Assembly (NCBI RefSeq): GCF_963855985.1 | Contig: NW_026973566.1 | Location: forward strand, 1,922,001-1,986,000 | Direction: 5' to 3' | Length of the DNA: 64,000 nucleotides | From: Ostrinia nubilalis | Taxonomy: Eukaryota; Arthropoda; Insecta; Lepidoptera; Crambidae | In this document: in pieces, positions 1-11,255 of the stretch | Position numbering within the stretch: the first letter of the stretch is position 1 | Layout of the letters: every line of letters begins with the position of its first letter | Program-made: the position numbers and the translations under genes | Notes under the pieces: model-generated | Told to the model about the DNA's origin: nothing | The model's database searches: none | The model's input: only the letters and a program-made list of their open reading frames with translations

Positions 1-1063
1 TCCGAGTAAGAACAAGCTTAGTAATAAATATTGCACGTTTTGTATTGGTCATTTTGTCGATTCTCGCTTTCAAAAGCAGCGTTGGGGGATTCGAGTGGGT
101 GGCGGTCTTCAAGTGTGTTTTTGCTTAGAGTCGAATCCCAGCTCAGTGGCATAATACCCGCAATATTAGTGTAAAAAGTACCCGTTAATATTTTGATTGA
201 CAGCGGGTCGGACATTTCGTTAATGTCCTAATCAGTTTTGAAGCGTTTTAATTTTATTTTAATAGAATCCCGCATATCCATAGAATGCAAGGAATCGGAA
301 GTAAGGAGGTCGAATCAACTTCGTACGTGACGACTTTTCAAAATCTTGTAAGCAACGAGATGGTTCTTGTGGTTTTCGTGATGGATCACAAGACGATGTC
401 TTAGTAAACATTTTGGTTTGACCAAACGAAATAATTATGTAGTGGGTAACCTTCCCACGTCTTCGTCAGTAGTACTGCCGTCGACTACAATATCGCGCCC
501 TGCTGACCCTGAGTGTCGTGCGCTGCTTTTGCTGGATTCCGAGAGGCGCATTCCTGTGGATGCGGTGGCCCTGGGGGCATGGAGCAGGAGCAGCAACGCG
601 ACTCGCGCAACTACCAGGGAGGACGTAGTGAACAGGAATATTGGTGCTTTGTCTAGTTTGCTACAAACAAGGTCCTGTAACTTTTGTCTTTCTTTTCTTA
701 TCTACCCTTGTATACTCACGGACATTGCCCGCGGGTGGCGTGACCGGAGGGAGCGGCGAGCGTTCGGCGAACGAACGAGCAATGTTCGGTTCGCGAGGGG
801 ACATCGAAGAAGACGATCCTGATGAATATGTGCATAATTTTTGATATTTGATGTGCAGAGGAAGGCCGAGCGTGTGTTTTGAAGTAAACGTGCTGCCCAT
901 ACAAGTTTGAACGGGCGCTGGCGCATCACCACTATGACTTGGAGTTGCTGGCTGGGTCCTGCATCGAAAAACCCAGGAGGCCGCCGAGCACATGGGCTCG
1001 TGGCGCGGCGAGTGGACTCCAGGGGCTTGCGGAGCATTCTTGGAGGATGGCGAATCTTCACTT
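1..1063. other. No supported gene; unassigned region
   Basis: Several short open frames exist on both strands (for example a plus-strand frame at 418-822), but none shows a recognisable domain, a convincing start context or splice sites, and they overlap each other in different frames. The stretch around 480-820 is more GC-rich than its surroundings. It may be the 5' part of the repeat unit that continues into the minisatellite at 1064. I cannot assign it. Confidence 0.4.
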
Positions 1064-1700
1064 GACATGCAAATACGGCCTCTGTCAGTTTCTGGCTTTG
1101 TCCAGGCAGACGCTGACTGGTTTTTAATACCTGAAGCGTAGTGTTGACTTTGACATGCAAATACGGCCTCTGTCAGTTTCTGGCTTTGTCCAGGCAGACG
1201 CTGACTGGTTTTTAATACCTGAAGCGTAGTGTTGACTTTGACATGCAAATACGGCCTCTGTCAGTTTCTGGCTTTGTCCAGGCAGACGCTGACTGGTTTT
1301 TAATACCTGAAGCGTAGTGTTGATTTTGACATGCAAATACGGCCTCTGTCAGTTTCTGGCTTTGTCCAGGCAGACGTTGATGGTTTTTAATACCTGATGC
1401 GTAGTGTTGATTTTGACATGCAAATACGGCCTCTGTCAGTTTCTGGCTCTGTCCAGGCAGACGTTGATGGTTTTTAATACCTGATGCCTAGTGTTGATTT
1501 TGACATGCAAATACGGCCTCTGTCAGTTTCTGGCTCTGTCCAGGCAGACGTTGATGGTTTTTAATACCAGATGCGTAGTTTTGATTTTGACATGCAAAGA
1601 CGGCCTCTGTCAGTTTCTGGCTCTGTCCAGGCAGACGCCGCGGGTTTTTAATACCCAAGGTGTAGTGTTGGCATGCAAATATGGCCTCTGCTGACGGCGA
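1064..1700. repeat. Minisatellite, 87-88 bp unit, about 7 copies
   Basis: The word GACATGCAAATACGGCCTCT recurs at 1064, 1152, 1240, 1328, 1415, 1502 and 1589 (the last copy has a single change), then in degenerate form at about 1671. Spacing is 88 bp for the first copies and 87 bp afterwards, so two subfamilies can be distinguished by a one-base deletion near the end of the unit. Open frames crossing it are repeats of the same peptide and are not genes. It lies directly upstream of two hairpins and may be the internal repeat of a non-autonomous Helitron-like element. Confidence 0.95.
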
Positions 1701-1706
1701 CGGGTT

Positions 1707-1803
1707 AGTAAGCACATTATGCAAACTTTGGGCCTCTTTTGTGCTTACTGTTCTAACTAATCTACGGATAATAGCATTCCGGAGCTATTATTCGTAGGAC
1801 TAG
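1707..1803. other. Two adjacent hairpins followed by CTAG (candidate Helitron-type 3' end)
   Basis: First hairpin: arms AGTAAGCACA (1707-1716) and TGTGCTTACT (1740-1749), a perfect 10-bp stem with a 23-base loop. Second hairpin: arms 1762-1775 and 1784-1797, 14 bp with one G-T type mismatch and an 8-base loop. Two bases later comes CTAG (1800-1803) followed by T. A short hairpin just before a CTRR-T terminus is the known 3' signature of Helitrons. No matching 5' end was located, so the identification is tentative. Confidence 0.4.
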
Positions 1804-1936
1804 TAATTTTCTTTCACTAATTGTTTTTATTTTATTATTCACTATCTGAGTTTAGTTAATTTGAACGTCAGTTTGGGTCTCTTATCGCAATCACATGAGT
1901 GCACGCATGGGATTGTGCTAAAAGGCTGTGATCTTT

Positions 1937-2160
1937 CTAACATTTGTGAATTTTAACTTCAAGAAACGACGGTTTCACTTTGGTTCCTTGTAACTGTCAT
2001 ACATTGAACATACACCACTGACATTCCAGATGATTACCATGGAACCGACTAACATTTGTGAATTTTAACTTCAAGAAACGACGGTTTCACTTTGGTTCCT
2101 TGTAACTGTCATACATTGAACATATACCACTGACATTCCAGATGATAACTATGGAACCGA
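1937..2160. repeat. Tandem duplication, 112-bp unit, two copies
   Basis: The segment beginning CTAACATTTGTGAATTTTAA at 1937 is repeated from 2049 with only a few substitutions (for example ACACCACTG versus ATACCACTG). Both copies end in ATGGAACCGA. The second copy runs directly into the short acidic ORF at 2167. Confidence 0.9.
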
Positions 2161-2166
2161 ACATGG

Positions 2167-2412
2167 ATGAACCAACCTGGTGAGGGTCAGCCTCAAGCTG
2201 CACCTCAGGGCTCCGAGCATCAGCTTCCTGCGGACCAGGGCTGCGATGACCAGCCTTTGGCGGGTCCGAGCTGCGCAGATCAGTTTTCAAACGTCGGGGA
2301 GGTTATGCTGCGCGCGGAAGAAGCCGTGGCTGATGGGGAGCAGGCAGCGGTCGAGGACGCCGCACGATCAGGAACGGCCGTCTTAGAAATAACACCCGCT
2401 ACGTCAGCGTGA
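2167..2412 (+). CDS. Hypothetical acidic 81-residue ORF with downstream poly(A) signal
   Basis: ATG at 2167 opens a frame of 81 codons rich in Gln, Ala, Glu and Asp, with a short QP-rich repetitive start. No family is recognised. An AATAAA at 2632-2637, about 220 bases after the stop, would be suitable for 3' processing, so this could be a terminal exon of a host gene or of a transposable element. The ATG lies just after the 112-bp duplication, which makes a decayed element the more likely origin. Coding status is uncertain. Confidence 0.25.
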   Translation: MNQPGEGQPQAAPQGSEHQLPADQGCDDQPLAGPSCADQFSNVGEVMLRAEEAVADGEQAAVEDAARSGTAVLEITPATSA

Positions 2413-2666
2413 CGTCATATCGTTCGATCCTGTTGTCTCTGTCTTAGAGAGGGAAGGCACGAGAAACCGGCCGCCCCAGGCACCGCGACACTTTGCTCGA
2501 GCGCTTGGCTGTGACGGACGTTCTCTCGGTTCAGGGACTGTGATATTTGTGACCTAGATCATTATTTCTGCCATAGGCATATTTCTTTATTACGTTAATT
2601 TGATTTGTGGAATTATTGGTTTCGGTTATGTAATAAATCGATATCTGCTGATGCCGTACATTACTT

Positions 2667-4176
2667 TTAAAAAGCACTCTCACCTCTGATCCTTAAGACT
2701 TGCTTTATAGCTGGGTCTTGACATTCGTATGCTAACTGAACTAGACATCTAGTACTTAAGAAAGGAGCCGCTGACGTACCATAGGTCACGGTATTCAACT
2801 GCAAGTACTTCAGAGGCTCATACATGTTTTCTCGCCACAAAATCACTTGCAAATGCCTTTGACATGGATGTATGAGAATTTGACGATACATCTTTTCTAT
2901 ATCTCCAGTAAGTATGTAATTATGCTCTCTGAATCTGGCGAGTATAGAAAAAATGTCGTCCTGTACCCTGGGACCCACCATCATGACATCATTGAGCGAC
3001 AGACCAGAAGTTGTCTTAGCAGATGCATCAAATACTACTCTACACTTAGTAGACTCATGCTCTTCCTTAAGAACAGGATGATGAGGTAAAATCACAGCTC
3101 TGTCTGGTCTCTCAATCTTTGACGCATGACCCAGATCCTGATATTCCTGTATAAAATTAACATATTGCTCTTTTACCTCAGGTTGCCTTTGAAAACGCCT
3201 TTCTAAAGACTCAAATCTCTTGCGAGCTAAATGATAAGAATTACCTAGTTTTTCAGGCTCTGTTTTCAAGGGCAGTCTGACGCAAAATCTACCATCTTCT
3301 AAGCGCTGCGTATGTTTCAGGAAGTGATGCTTCATCTTCAGGAGACATCACTGGCTTGGATGGTACCTCTTCCAACTCCCAGAATCTTTGCAGCTGATGA
3401 CTAATATCTTGACTGAAATTACATGCAATCCTACTGTTAGAATTTGCATTGCACATGACTGGCCCTGCTATTAACCAGCCAAATATAGAATTTTGTAAAA
3501 CTGGCTTGTCCTTTCCTAACTTTATTTGTTCTGTATTTATGACATCCCAAAACACATCTGCTCCCAGCAGCATGTCTATTTTGGCAGGTTGATAATAGTT
3601 AGGATCTGCTAATTGTATGTTATTTGGAATGTCAATACTTGACACATCAATTTCCTGACTTGGCAGTGCACTGGTTATCTCATTAAGAACAAATGCATTG
3701 ACTTGAATTTTAAACTTGCCTGTGCAAGATTGTACCTGTAACTGACAGCGCTGTAAGGCTTCAAATGACATGTTATTTATACCAGTAACACATACTGAAT
3801 TCATGAAATCACCTCTTATACCTAATTTGTCTTTCAGATCCTTGCTAACAAATGATGACTGACTCCCCGAGTCTAGTAGACAACGAGCCTGATGGCTTTG
3901 ATTTGTCTCATTGTTTGTTAATATGACATTAGCTGTACATAACAATACTTGATTTGAAATACATGTTGATAGTGAAGTAGATTTAGTAACTGTTGACCTC
4001 TCTTCTGCACCCTGTACAGGTTCATTGGACTTATCTGAGTGCAAAAGAGAGTTATGTTTTCTTTTACATATATTGCATGGCCCTGATTTGCACTGGTGAA
4101 CAAAATGCCCGCTACGGAGACAGTTAATGCATGATTTTAACTTGAGAATTTGTTGAAGTCTGTTCTCCGGTGACAT
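2667..4176 (-). pseudogene. Truncated BEL/Pao gag-pol fragment (zinc knuckle, protease, start of RT)
   Basis: On the minus strand, 4176-3289 encodes Cys-rich gag knuckles (CINCLRSGHFVHQC, then CNICKRKHNSLLH), followed by an aspartic protease with DSGSQSSFVS. The frame changes near 3335 and continues to about 2695 with the BEL/Pao RT amino-terminal region (ATP-type words VVFDASAKT, MYRQIL, NTVTYGTSAAPFL). It stops just before the YVDD catalytic motif would be expected, at a breakpoint near 2667-2695. Gag upstream of the knuckles and everything after early RT are missing, as are LTRs. This is a different lineage from elements B and D in the same window, judging by its protease and RT wording. 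Confidence 0.85.
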
Positions 4177-4180
4177 ATTT

Positions 4181-4546
4181 AGATTTTTTTTGTGATGTTC
4201 TTGTGTGAACAGTCGTTAAAGTACCTTAACGGCTGTATTGACTAGAAATTGTAAATAACGACAATAAAGCTTTGTAATTTTTCTTAAATTTTTAATTCTA
4301 ATAACAATTAAAGACGCTTAACCGCGTTTAAGCTAAGAAATGTAATGTAACTGCATTTTAGTTATGTAATCTTGCAGAGGCGAAGCAGTTAGCGGCTTTC
4401 TTATTTTTTTTATCTCAGGAACTAAACAAGATATAAAAATTTCGACAATAGTGCTAGATTAAGCATTTTTTTCTGATTCGGATGGTATTCAAAAGTCAAA
4501 ATTGACCAATTGTGGGTTAACGGCATTATAGTGATTGGACGGCAGA
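4181..4546. other. Unassigned AT-rich spacer
   Basis: No coding frame, terminal repeat or family was recognised. It ends where similarity to the gypsy A LTR begins, so it is the 5' flank of the truncated A element or the far side of a deletion that removed the first part of A's 5' LTR. Confidence 0.4.
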
Positions 4547-4650
4547 TTTATTGTCAGTACATAGCACTCACTATGTGTGTAAATTCGATAAATGCTTAAA
4601 TAAATATCAATTTAGTGGTATTAATAATAATACAAATTAATTACAATGTT

Positions 4651-5213
4651 TGTGCAGTCAATGGCCCTGCCGGAACAGGCCGATTGCAGCACTCTGGGTC
4701 AGAACCCCTGAAAGGAGCCCTGTCAACAAATTTACGAATCGCGGTTCGCTCGCCCACCACCAATAAACAACCACTTACCAATGGGAGCAGGCTTTTCTTC
4801 CACGTACGAGTGGACAGGGTGGTTTCTTCTAATCCTCTTTTGAAATCTAGCGAGTGCGGTCTGCAGCCACGCGGTTTTCACGCGCAGGTCGGATCCCAGC
4901 TGGTAGTCTTCGGATTCAGGTGCAAACGATGGGGCACAGAGATAATTCACCCAGAACACTCCACAACACTTCTCAGACGGAAATACAGTCAAAATATAGC
5001 GAAATTGAAAATATTTGCAACAGCAATTTAAACGTTGCAGCTCGCGGCGAGGACGGCCATCACACTCGTTTTTTCAGCCAATCAGGATCGACTCCCATTG
5101 ATATGCTCGTAGGAATCAAGCGTTGCTATTGGTTGATTAGAACGAGCGAAACGAATGAAGTTTTAAACGAATGTTGGCGCGGCATGATTTGAAATAGTTA
5201 CGTTTACTGTACA
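4651..5213 (-). repeat. 3' LTR of element B
   Basis: On the minus strand it begins TGTACAGT and ends ACTGCACA, the usual TG...CA form. Two CCAAT-type boxes (near 5082 and 5130) lie at the LTR's upstream side on the minus strand. Downstream is an open frame at 4992-4732 and a consensus splice donor (GTAAGT, 4778-4773 on the minus strand). The same features are kept in the other LTR. This pattern fits promoter, leader and splice-donor functions of an LTR; the open frame was not recognised as any protein. Confidence 0.9.
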
Positions 5214-5405
5214 TACCGCCCACCAAAATACAGCTGGTATTTTCCAGATAAATAACGAAAAGACTATGATAAAATACCGAAGACGACTAACATTGAAATT
5301 TATGACGTATAAAAAGAAAAACGCATGAGTATTAATTACTTCCTACCAATAACTAATATTAAACTAAGCATACGTGTTTTTTTTTTTTTTTTTGAAAATA
5401 ACGAA

Positions 5406-6858
5406 TTAAGTGTCTATGGGAAGAGGACACAGTTTAACAAGCGGTCGCTTGATAATACTGTCTTTAGTTTTAATAGTTGCTACTCGAATGGTTCCATCAG
5501 GACCAGGATGTAACTCGCGTACCCTTCCCAAGGACCATTGCAAAGGTGCACGATTGTCATCTTTGATGACTACGATAGAATTAACGGATAACGGATCGGA
5601 GACTTTTGTCCATTTCATACGTTGAGTTAAAGAAGTTAGGTATTCGTTCTTCCAACGAGTCCAAAAGCTTTGAACGAAAGATTGAATTAGCTGCCAACGA
5701 TTAAGTCGGTACCTACAGCGCAACAAAGGAGTAATCCTCATCAGGAACGCTTGTAAGTGGTTCCAGCATTAAGAAATGACCCGGGGTCAGTACGTTTAAA
5801 TCGTTTGGATCAGTGCTTAATGCGCACAATGGTCGCGAATTCAAAACAGATTCTATTTGAACAAATAAAGTGCTAAGTTCTTCAAACGTTAAAACTTGAT
5901 TTCCTACTATACGATACAGATGCGATTTTGTAGCCTTAATCTGGATTTCCCACACTCCACCAAAATGTGGGGCTGAGGGAGGATTAAAGTCGAATTTAAT
6001 TTGCTCGAGATGCGAGGCTTGCTCTAGCAATGACAAATAATTGCTGGCACCGACAAAGTTCGTTCCACAGTCCGCATGAATTATACTACATCGTCCGCGA
6101 CGACCAACGAAGCGACGCAACGCAGCTATAAAACCATCCGTGGAAAGAGTAGACACCACCTCGAGATGGACTGCTTTCGTCGCTAAGCAAACGAACAGAC
6201 AGAGATAAGCTTTGTCCATCTTTGCACCGCGATGGGTCCCGAGTTTGATTCGGAAAGGTCCGCCAAAGTCTACGCCTACTACTGAAAACGGCTTTACTTG
6301 ATTTAAACGATAAGAAGGTAGGTCGCTCATAAACAGTTCTAATGGTTTTGGTTTAGTTCGATAACATCGTATGCATTTAGAGAGACAGCGACGAATGGCG
6401 CGTTTTGCGGAGAGAATCCAAAACTGTTGTAAAAGTAAATACTGAGTGGTATTTTGACCTGTATGACAGTGTTTTCGATGAACAAACTCGATAAGCTTAT
6501 CAGTAAATGGATGCTCACAAGGTAAGAGCGCTGGATGCTTTTGATCAAACTCGAGACCGGCGCGTGAGAGGCGACCGCCCACCCTGAGGATACCCATCTC
6601 ATCCATAAACGGATTCAATTTTTGGAACGGTTTAGGTAACGATTTATTGGATTTGATATATTTTATCTCATTAATAAATGATGAATTTTGAACCGATTTT
6701 ACAATGAGTAATAGCGATTGATGATTTTCGTTTTCAGTTAGAATTGAGCTGCTGAGACGTTGACTCGGATCTTTTGAACGAATGTTATGTAGAAATCTAC
6801 GGAAGTAGGAAACGATACGAGTTATTTTCTCTAACGATGAGAAACGTTTTAATAACAT
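5406..6858 (-). pseudogene. Element B integrase and carboxy-terminal DUF5641-like domain
   Basis: Minus strand 6858-5713 carries the integrase: an H-H-C-C zinc-binding amino end (HRKHCHTGQ ... CIRCYR), then DDE core residues in VDFGGPF, HADCGTNF and GGVWEIQIK. The second motif reads HADCGT where SDNGT is more usual, keeping the Asp. It ends at a stop shortly after the core, where the reading frame shifts; the tail continues at 5741-5406 with VVIKDDN and WSLGRVRELHPGPDG, the basic carboxy-terminal region typical of BEL/Pao integrases. The integrase would insert element DNA into the genome. One frameshift separates the parts, so the full enzyme cannot be made from this copy. Confidence 0.9.
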
Positions 6859-6902
6859 GTCAAAAATTGAGTACTATTGTTCATCAGTTTTTTGGTCGGT
6901 CA

Positions 6903-9392
6903 TCAGTACAATTGAATGGCGCTCCTCTGTACGCACAACTTGCTCCTCATTACATGTCGGAAACCTGCCTTTGGGCCAACAATTAGCTGGTTTTGACAGC
7001 CAGGATGGACCTGACCACCACAGTGAATTATGAAGCAGATCGTGGGGAAATTGTCCACGAGAACACACATCCGCAGGATTGTCACCAGATGCGACATGAT
7101 GCCAGGACTCCGCAGGAATCGTATCCTGAATGCGGCTGACGCGATTTGCGACGAACGTGGTCCAGCGCGAAGAGTGCGACCGAAGCCAAGATAGAACAAC
7201 AGTCGAATCGTTACGGCTCCACAGAGTTCAAGTCGAGGCAAAGAAAGTCTTTTAAGCGGAGCTACACGAGCCTTGGCGCATAACAGCCGAGTATGAATAG
7301 ATCCGTCAGCGCATAGGATGCGTTGATAAATAACTGCTCCGTAAGCGAGTTCCGAGCTATCACAAAAGCCGTGCAGTTCGTATGATATGACATCATCAAA
7401 AGTGAGACGACGTGGAATGTTGAGCTCCTTGATTGATGATAGCTGATGACAGAAAGTCTCCCATAGGTTGATGATTCCTTCGGGAGGTTGCTCATCCCAG
7501 GAAATTCCGAGAAGCCAGAGTCTTTGTAACAAACATTTGACTTGAATCGTGAGAGGTGATAGGAAGCCCAACGGGTCGAATATTTTAGCGATCTCACTAA
7601 GAATAATCCGCTTAGTGCACGGTCGATTGGATGAGCTCACATCGAATAAAAATGAGTCGGATACTGGATTCCATTTGAGTCCAAGTACCTTGAGTGTAGG
7701 ATATTGCTCATCAGAGAACGATTTAGAATCCAGAAGACACTCTTCCTGGGAAAGATCTGAAAGCAATCCTGGCGAATTACTAGCCCATTTCCTAAGTTCA
7801 AAATGACCTAGTTTGAATAATTACGCAGTGGTCAAGCTTTCACAACCAGTGACGATATCGTCAACGTATATATCGGATGAGATAATTTGTTTGGCTAGAG
7901 GGAAACGATTACCTTCGTCCTCTGCCAATTGTTGTATTGTTCTACACGCCAGAAACGGTGCGGATGAAACGCCATATGTTACAGTGTTGAGTTGATACTC
8001 TTTAAGCGATTGATCAGGGCCAGACCTCCAAAGGATTCTCTGGTAATCTCTATGATCATCAGAGACCAGAATTTGTCTATACATCTGACGTATGTCAGCC
8101 ATAAAAACAACCGCGTGAATTCGATAATGAAGGAGGATCCCAATGATATTGGACTGTAATTTAGGTCCCGTTAGCTAGGTATCATTTAATGAAATTCCTT
8201 TAATGTCCTTTGCAGAAGCATCAAAGACGACGCGCAATTTTGTTGTGACGCTATCTGGCCGCAACACGCAATGGTGCGGAATGTAAAATTTACCCTGGTT
8301 GAGCTTTGCAGCGTTAACTAACGACATGTGGCCGGATTTCTCATAGTCATCCATGAATTCGCAATATTGTTGGTGAACTATAGGATCACGTGACAAGCGA
8401 CGTTCGATTGCATGGAATCGCCTTAATGCAACATCACGAGAACCATGAAAGACCGGTTCCACCGTGTCCTTGAAGGGAAGACGAACTCCATACCTACCAC
8501 GCACATCGCGATAGTGGTCAGCCGCGTAAAGTTGCTCACACAAAATCTCCTCATTTGTGAGAGGTGATGCTTGAGGAACACTGTCCACCTCCCAGAAACG
8601 CTGTACGATCGAGGCTAACTCGCTGTCAGCCTTCGAAGAGACTTGTACCAAAGATGAGGTTACAAGTGGCGTTCTACCTAACAGAAGCCAACCAAAGACC
8701 GAATTAATTGCTAGTGGCTGATTTGAATTATCGCCCTTTATACGCTGAGAAAGAAGCGACTCAGCAAAAACGTCTGCGCCGAGCAAAACATCGATAGGGC
8801 CAGGGATGTCAAAACCTGGATCGGCTAACGATAACGCATTAATGTGAGTCCAACCCGACGTGTTGAGTTTAGCTAAAGGTTGCTCACCACAGATGTGGGT
8901 TATAACGTGCATATCTAAATCGAATAACGGGCGATTATTTGACGCAACCGAACAGCGAACAATGCTGGTGACGTCAGCTGCTACACCTCCCAAACCGTTT
9001 ATATTAGTTGTACATGAAACTGGATTAAGTTTCAAGAAACCAACTGCCTTTTGGGTAATAAAATTGTTTTGGCTACCGGTATCGAATAGTGCGCGAATAG
9101 AATGATAATTACCGTCCGAGTCTTGTATTTGTATTATCGCCGTAGCCAACAATACAGTCGTATTTAAGTTATTTATTGAAGGTTTTGAATTTTCTCCTTT
9201 AACAAACAGAGAAACCGATTGAGAGTCAGTGGAGCCTTTGTCAACACCAGGTTTGTCCGTGCGCTCCCTATGCAATAACGTGTGATGTTTATGTTTACAT
9301 TTTAAACAGCGAAAAATAGATTTACAATCCCTTAATTGATGGGACGACTTGAGACAGTTGTAACACAATTTCGCCTCTGTCGTGTATGACAT
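6903..9392 (-). pseudogene. Element B zinc knuckle, protease, RT and RNase H (broken)
   Basis: On the minus strand 9392-8175 holds paired Cys-rich knuckles (CYNCLKSSHQLRDC, then CLKCKHKHHTLLH), the protease DTGSQNNFIT, and the RT amino end (VVFDASAKD). A TAG at 8175 interrupts the frame, which resumes in phase at 8102-7821 with MYRQIL and the catalytic IYVDD. Another in-frame TAA follows, then 7766-6903 carries the connection domain and the RNase H start (GFCDSSELAYGA). The frame is lost again inside RNase H near 7230. At least two nonsense codons and one frameshift make this a pseudogene, although each domain is easy to read. Confidence 0.88.
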
Positions 9393-10608
9393 ACGGTCAC
9401 AAACGGTCGTCTACGGATTTAGCGAGAAACGATTTACAACGTGTTATTGAATGACAATCAGAACACAATGTGCACTTCAAAACCGGTTTGTTATTATTTT
9501 CAGACGTTTCACTTTGACTCCGGTTAGAGTTATTCGTTAATAAAGTATGAGTCACATTGGCGCGCTTTGAATAAATTATTAAAAGTCGGTTTTGATGTTA
9601 AACGTGTATCTTTGGCCGAGTTAATAGGTTTTGAACTATCAGAAAAATGACTATCACGCAATAATGATTCACACTTTGAATGTAAAAAGTCCTTTAGTTG
9701 TAAATACTGAGGAATCTCCGTGTTGACGTATTTTTCTTCGAATTCACGACGCAGTTTTGAGTCTAATTTAGATAAAATGTGATAAACGAGGATAAAGTCC
9801 CAATTATGAACAGGAAGATCTTGTTTACGTAAGATGCTTAAGTTTTCGTCAATGCAATCTAACGATCGACGAAACTCTTAAATTAAATGTTTAAAATATC
9901 TTTCCAGCAGGTGAAAGATAATTCACGTTTATGTTGATAACGGGCGACTAAGGCCGCGTACGCATCCGAGTAATAATAACCTGTTATAGGAAATTTGCGA
10001 ATAAGCAGCAGTGGATCGTCGGTTAATGTTGACACTAAATATTGAAATTTCTCCACATCGGTAAGGGAATGACAGTCATGGATCAACGCATTAAACGTAT
10101 TGAAATATTCAGGCCATAATTTTATATTACCTGAAAAGGTAGGTAATTGAATTTTAGGTAACTTTATATGAGATCTAGATGATGAAGATTCTGCCTTAGA
10201 ATGACTTCTCATGACGTTTGCTTCTGCCTTTTGCAATTGTTTTGCTATTGACATAACTTTGAAGTAAGCATCATCAAAACGCGTTCGAATGTCGTCATCG
10301 TCACACTGTTCATCATCATTACTAGACGAGTTCAACAATTCAAGTATTGAATAGTGTCCGAGTTCAAAGTCTGACCTTATATTTTCAACGTCATCGCAAT
10401 AAGAAAGAAAAATATCGCATAAACTATCATCTGATTCGGTTTGTGTTGAAATACCGACCTCTAATGCCTTCAACATACGGTTTAAAGCGATAGTACGCTT
10501 ACGACGTAATGACGGTAAATCGTGTATCGTATACTCTGAACTAGGTTTCGATTTAGATTTGCTAACTTGGCTAAGTCTGCGAGTAGGACGCTTCGGTTTG
10601 TAAGACAT
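9393..10608 (-). pseudogene. Element B gag (DUF1759-like), broken
   Basis: The minus-strand start is placed at 10608 (MSYKPKRPTRR), not the longer upstream Met, because a basic amino end followed by a coiled region is usual in BEL gag. The frame runs to a stop at 9883 and includes LPTFSGNIKLWPEYFNTF and SLTDVEKFQYL, core words of the BEL/Pao gag domain. The rest of gag is still readable in another frame at about 9860-9540 (HNWDFILVYHILSKLD), with more stops before the zinc-knuckle region. It would form the capsid of the virus-like particle in functional relatives. Confidence 0.82.
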
Positions 10609-10965
10609 GATTACAAGTTTAGCTACTTGTATCAACAACAAAATTAAATACGTGTGATTTACTACCAAACCACGTCAAATAGAATGCTCGAATTAAAATA
10701 AAACGATTACGCTTCGAGCGAGTGATGCGTACCGATAAGAACGTAAACAACTGCAGTGTAGGTATCTGTATCTGCAAGTAGCTGGCGTATTTTACGTCAC
10801 AACTTGTATTTCGCTTCACGCAGGTGAAGGAACCGACTAAAGAAACGTTTGAAAAAACGAATAAATATCGATTAATTGGAGTGTGAAACAAATAATTGTC
10901 GATATTACAGCCGAATAAATTATACTAAACACTTTGCTTAAGTATGATCTGTAATATAAACAAAC

Positions 10966-11122
10966 TGTTGTAATTAAACGACTTTATAATTAATTACTTG
11001 AGTTTTATTAAACAGAACAATGCACATTACAGCAGTGATGGCGCAGACAAGAAAATAATAGTTAACGACCTGTCATCTGTCATTACGTAGCAAGAACGCG
11101 CCAATTTCAAATTACTACAACA
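10966..11122 (-). repeat. 3' LTR of copia C
   Basis: 157 bp, with TG...CA ends in inverted form (TGTTGTA / TACAACA). It differs from the 5' LTR at one visible base (ATAGTTAACG versus ATAGTCAACG). Confidence 0.93.
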
Positions 11123-11255
11123 CTCTCTCCAAATTGCAGCGTTCCTCATTCTAACAGTTAAACAATTAATAGTAACAAACAAAAACAATAGGTAGTTACT
11201 TTATACATACATATTACTGAACAAAGTATGACAGAATCAAGTTTTATAAGTACAG

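Noticed and set aside
661..1336. Minus-strand open frames with repeated peptides MHVKVNTTLQVLKTSQRLPG
   Set aside because: The peptide simply repeats with the minisatellite period; similar frames occur in other phases and no domain is present.
1064..1700. CRISPR-like direct repeats
   Set aside because: The units are contiguous 87-88 bp copies without unique spacers, in a eukaryotic context; it is a minisatellite.
4662..4682. The B LTR contains GGCCCTGCCGGAACAGG, almost the same as the bases encoding the Helitron Walker A site at 63343
   Set aside because: The match covers about 17 bases, the frame does not continue the helicase sequence, and the stretch is partly self-complementary. Chance is the simplest explanation.
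4732..4992. A captured host-gene exon (open frame with splice donor and promoter boxes)
   Set aside because: The identical segment recurs at 22937-23197 within a 563-bp direct repeat with a 5-bp target duplication, primer site and purine tract, so it is part of an LTR.
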